Below, one piece after another: positions 61,769 through 64,000 of a stretch of 64,000 nucleotides of DNA. Numbering within the stretch: the first letter of the stretch is position 1; each line of letters begins with the position of its first letter. The DNA is from an uncultured Poribacteria bacterium (GTDB taxonomy: Bacteria; Poribacteria; WGA-4E; WGA-3G): positions 2,458,217 to 2,522,216 of the forward strand of contig OX639992.1 of NCBI GenBank assembly GCA_951828515.1. The letters are read 5' to 3'. The notes beneath the pieces are model-generated. The model saw only the letters and a program-made list of their open reading frames with translations. It did not search any database and was not told the origin of the DNA. Position numbers and translations under genes: made by a program.

Positions 61769-64000
61769 ATGCAATTAAATACATTAACAGTTTCTCTAAC
61801 ACGTTTCATCCTGATATTTCTGCTCATCTTCATACAAACATCAGCGTGGTCCGACCATGGCGGATTCACCGCAACCCTCTCCGCAATCGATGTCGTTGAC
61901 GACGGCACCAATAGCATTGAAGTCGAATCGAGAAGAGCAGAGACACCCTTTACTGCGGCGGTGCCGGCTGATGCGGCTCACAACGTAAATATAACCGTTT
62001 ACATTCGCTTTGATAAAGCGGCAAAGAAACCTAAAGGCTCCGATTTCACCACCTACCTTTTCGATAAAAACGATGAACTCATTGACGAAGGCATTCTGGA
62101 GTTCGACGATTCTGACGATTCCAAATATATAAACGGAAGTAGAAAAAATTACACACTCACAATCCCATCAGATGATATAATCTACAACGATGCCACAGTC
62201 ATTATCTTAAAACTAAACAAAAATGCAGTAGAGAGCGTGGAACGCGCAGATATTGAAGCCGAAATTGCTGGCAGAATCCGTTCAGTTCCAATGAATGAGG
62301 AGGCGACGATAACCCTGAATCTCGTCAGAAAAGAGCCATCATTCCCAGACAACATACCCAAAGTCGTCTCTATGACGAGATATGACAGTCGAGGTTTTGT
62401 AATCCCTAACGTCACAGGTCCCTTCACCGTCAAAATCGTCCTCACCGAAAAACCGAGAGCCTTCACACCCGAACACATTGCGGTTACCAACGGCAAAGCG
62501 ACCGCTATCCTCGTGGGACCCCCTTTTGATAGTACACCCCCTATCTCTGAAGGAAACTACGCGAACGATATACCCGAACCCAGCGGCAGAGATGGCAAGT
62601 ACTATCCATACTATGTCACGATCACCCCAGACTTCAGCAGCAGGGAGGACATCGTCGTAAAGGTGGATGTCTTCGAGGATACCGTCAAACCGCCAAACAG
62701 ATATATCCCTTCTCAATTGATCGAAGGACGGACGAAACTCACCGTGCGGGTCTCACCTTCAGCCACACTCAAGCCCAAACCGCCTGGATTTTCGGTAGCA
62801 CTGCCACACAATGACGGCGCAAGCATCCCCGCAAACGGATTCTACATCCTTACAAAGAACAGTGAGAACTCCGGTATCGACATCCCACCGCTTGAAGAGG
62901 GAACCAGACACCGCAGACCCACGCAATTGTCCTACAACGTCCGGGAAAACAGCGAGCTCCCCAACCTCGAAAGTTTTCTCCTCAACGCTGGGACCATCGA
63001 CCTTGTCGGTCCAACGCATATCCCCGCAGGGAGTGTCGTCATCAGCGAAATCATGTGGGGGAATGATCACAGCCTCGCGGATGCCACAGAGAGTCAATGG
63101 ATTGAGTTATACAATACGACCGGTGCGAGGATCCCGATTGATAAAGACACATGGTCACTCTATTTTTATAGTGCCAATGAACCCGTGCCACACCCGAAGA
63201 AATACGGTATCATTGACCGGATCGGCACCGTGGAACCCGCAAGTTATGCGTATCCGGCGAGTAACTGGTGGTCGATCGCTGGAAAGGGGCAAAGTGGACG
63301 CACAGACACCGGAGCGATACAGCCGCTTATCTCGATGGAGCGGGTCATCTATATCACCGGCGAAATTGTTGATGGCACAAAAGCGGGGGGTTGGATGGCT
63401 GCTACCCGTCCCAGCTTTAACTTTGACTTCACAAAAGCGAGGGTCTCGATCGGCACCCCAGGTGCCCTCAGTTTAACGCCCATACCGGAACCCGTTAGCA
63501 CCTCCGACCCGACCCTCTTTCCTGCCGGCGAGCCGGACATTCTCATCAGTGAAATCATGTATACTGTCGGGAGAAGTCAGTTGCCCCAATGGATTGAACT
63601 CCACAACAGAAGCCGTCGAGAGGTGAACCTCTTAGGGTGGGAGGTCCGTATCGAAAATCCGTCGGCAGATAAGACCGTCCTCGAAACAACCCTCTCCGCT
63701 ACTTTTTTAGATGACATATTCCTGGAGGCGGGTGAGGCAGTCCTCCTCGTCACGAAGCAGGGACGGCACTCTGGAGTCGGAGACGGCATCGGCGATCTCC
63801 GTCGGGAACGGGTCATCGGGCTAAACCAACTCCTCGATATACGAGCGGTGCGTTACAAACTTCTGAGTAACACCGCTTTCAAAATCAGCCTCATTTCCCC
63901 GTCCGCCACGGCACCTGTAGATATTGTCGGGAACCTCGGTGCGAAGCCGGTATGGGAGTTGCCGACCATAGAAGAAGGCGCGTCTCGCAGCTCCATCATC
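61769..64000 (+). CDS. Secreted lamin-tail-domain protein, C-terminus beyond window
   Basis: The frame runs open from ATG 61769 to the window end (744 codons). The ATG follows AAAAGGA about 12 bases upstream. The signal peptide is TRFILIFLLIFIQTSAWSD. A beta-rich region of about 390 residues (FTATLSAIDVVDDG..., PFTVKIVLTEKP...) precedes LTD 1 (about 424-500; VVISEIMWGNDHSL, WIELYNTTGARI) and LTD 2 (about 591-680; ILISEIMYTVGRSQ, WIELHNRSRREVNLLGWEV). The LTD style and the operon position match the preceding gene, so the two probably act together at the cell surface. Missing C-terminal domains may include the fibronectin-III-like module seen in its neighbour. Confidence 0.85.
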   Translation, partial: MQLNTLTVSLTRFILIFLLIFIQTSAWSDHGGFTATLSAIDVVDDGTNSIEVESRRAETPFTAAVPADAAHNVNITVYIRFDKAAKKPKGSDFTTYLFDKNDELIDEGILEFDDSDDSKYINGSRKNYTLTIPSDDIIYNDATVIILKLNKNAVESVERADIEAEIAGRIRSVPMNEEATITLNLVRKEPSFPDNIPKVVSMTRYDSRGFVIPNVTGPFTVKIVLTEKPRAFTPEHIAVTNGKATAILVGPPFDSTPPISEGNYANDIPEPSGRDGKYYPYYVTITPDFSSREDIVVKVDVFEDTVKPPNRYIPSQLIEGRTKLTVRVSPSATLKPKPPGFSVALPHNDGASIPANGFYILTKNSENSGIDIPPLEEGTRHRRPTQLSYNVRENSELPNLESFLLNAGTIDLVGPTHIPAGSVVISEIMWGNDHSLADATESQWIELYNTTGARIPIDKDTWSLYFYSANEPVPHPKKYGIIDRIGTVEPASYAYPASNWWSIAGKGQSGRTDTGAIQPLISMERVIYITGEIVDGTKAGGWMAATRPSFNFDFTKARVSIGTPGALSLTPIPEPVSTSDPTLFPAGEPDILISEIMYTVGRSQLPQWIELHNRSRREVNLLGWEVRIENPSADKTVLETTLSATFLDDIFLEAGEAVLLVTKQGRHSGVGDGIGDLRRERVIGLNQLLDIRAVRYKLLSNTAFKISLISPSATAPVDIVGNLGAKPVWELPTIEEGASRSSII

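Overview
This window looks like part of a genome from Candidatus Poribacteria or a similar FCB-type, often sponge-associated, lineage. That is an inference from protein style, not a phylogenetic result. The evidence is a set of very long secreted proteins built from bacterial Ig-like repeats, leucine-rich repeats (LRRs) and dockerin-type EF-hand pairs. They share a C-terminal YPNPFNPETW...GVYFYQLEA...LRKMVILK domain of FlgD-Ig / type IX sorting-domain type. No rRNA or tRNA gene was recognised.

Layout. Positions 1-14255 carry mostly minus-strand housekeeping or accessory genes: an ABC-F ATPase (cut by the window edge) overlapping a ThrB2/APH-type kinase, a TPR lipoprotein, a GH43/GH32-like beta-propeller protein, and a class C beta-lactamase-type serine hydrolase. 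A Bax1-like nuclease (DUF790) sits beside an XPB-type helicase, followed by a plus-strand D-2-hydroxyacid dehydrogenase. Last is a large protein that resembles a helicase with degraded ATPase motifs.

Positions 14.6-57.0 kb are the core of the window. They hold eight intact same-strand genes and one relic, giving proteins of 452 to 3207 residues in one paralogous family. Six genes begin MRRFY. Each of these has the same expression cassette: a TTGACT-17/18-TATAMT promoter, a GTCTT-n3-AAGAC dyad two bases after the -10, a 150-550 nt leader, AAGGAG seven to eight bases before ATG, and a REP hairpin about 18-20 nt after the stop. Between these constant ends, Ig, LRR and dockerin modules are duplicated, exchanged and diversified. 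A REP-associated tyrosine transposase (RAYT), flanked by REP palindromes, lies in the middle. I consider this whole locus the best candidate for an undescribed system: a cassette-organised, module-shuffling repertoire of secreted recognition or adhesion proteins linked to REP/RAYT elements.

After the array, a tandem pair of DUF1670-type helix-turn-helix genes lies between 19-bp inverted repeats (57003-58888), which suggests a mobile cassette. Two lamin-tail-domain secreted proteins follow as an operon, and the second runs off the window.

The spacers are full of short repeats: REP hairpins; a 90-bp palindromic element with AGGACTTACGCA ends; three copies of a 247-bp MITE with 19-bp inverted ends; TATAGTA...TACTATA elements; and a higher-order 37-bp repeat array at 49.3-50.0 kb. 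Some have become part of genes. The XPB C-terminus is encoded by a 90-bp element, several array genes end in a REP-like stop, and an IS200/IS605-type end seems to lie inside the first codons of the 2281-residue gene.
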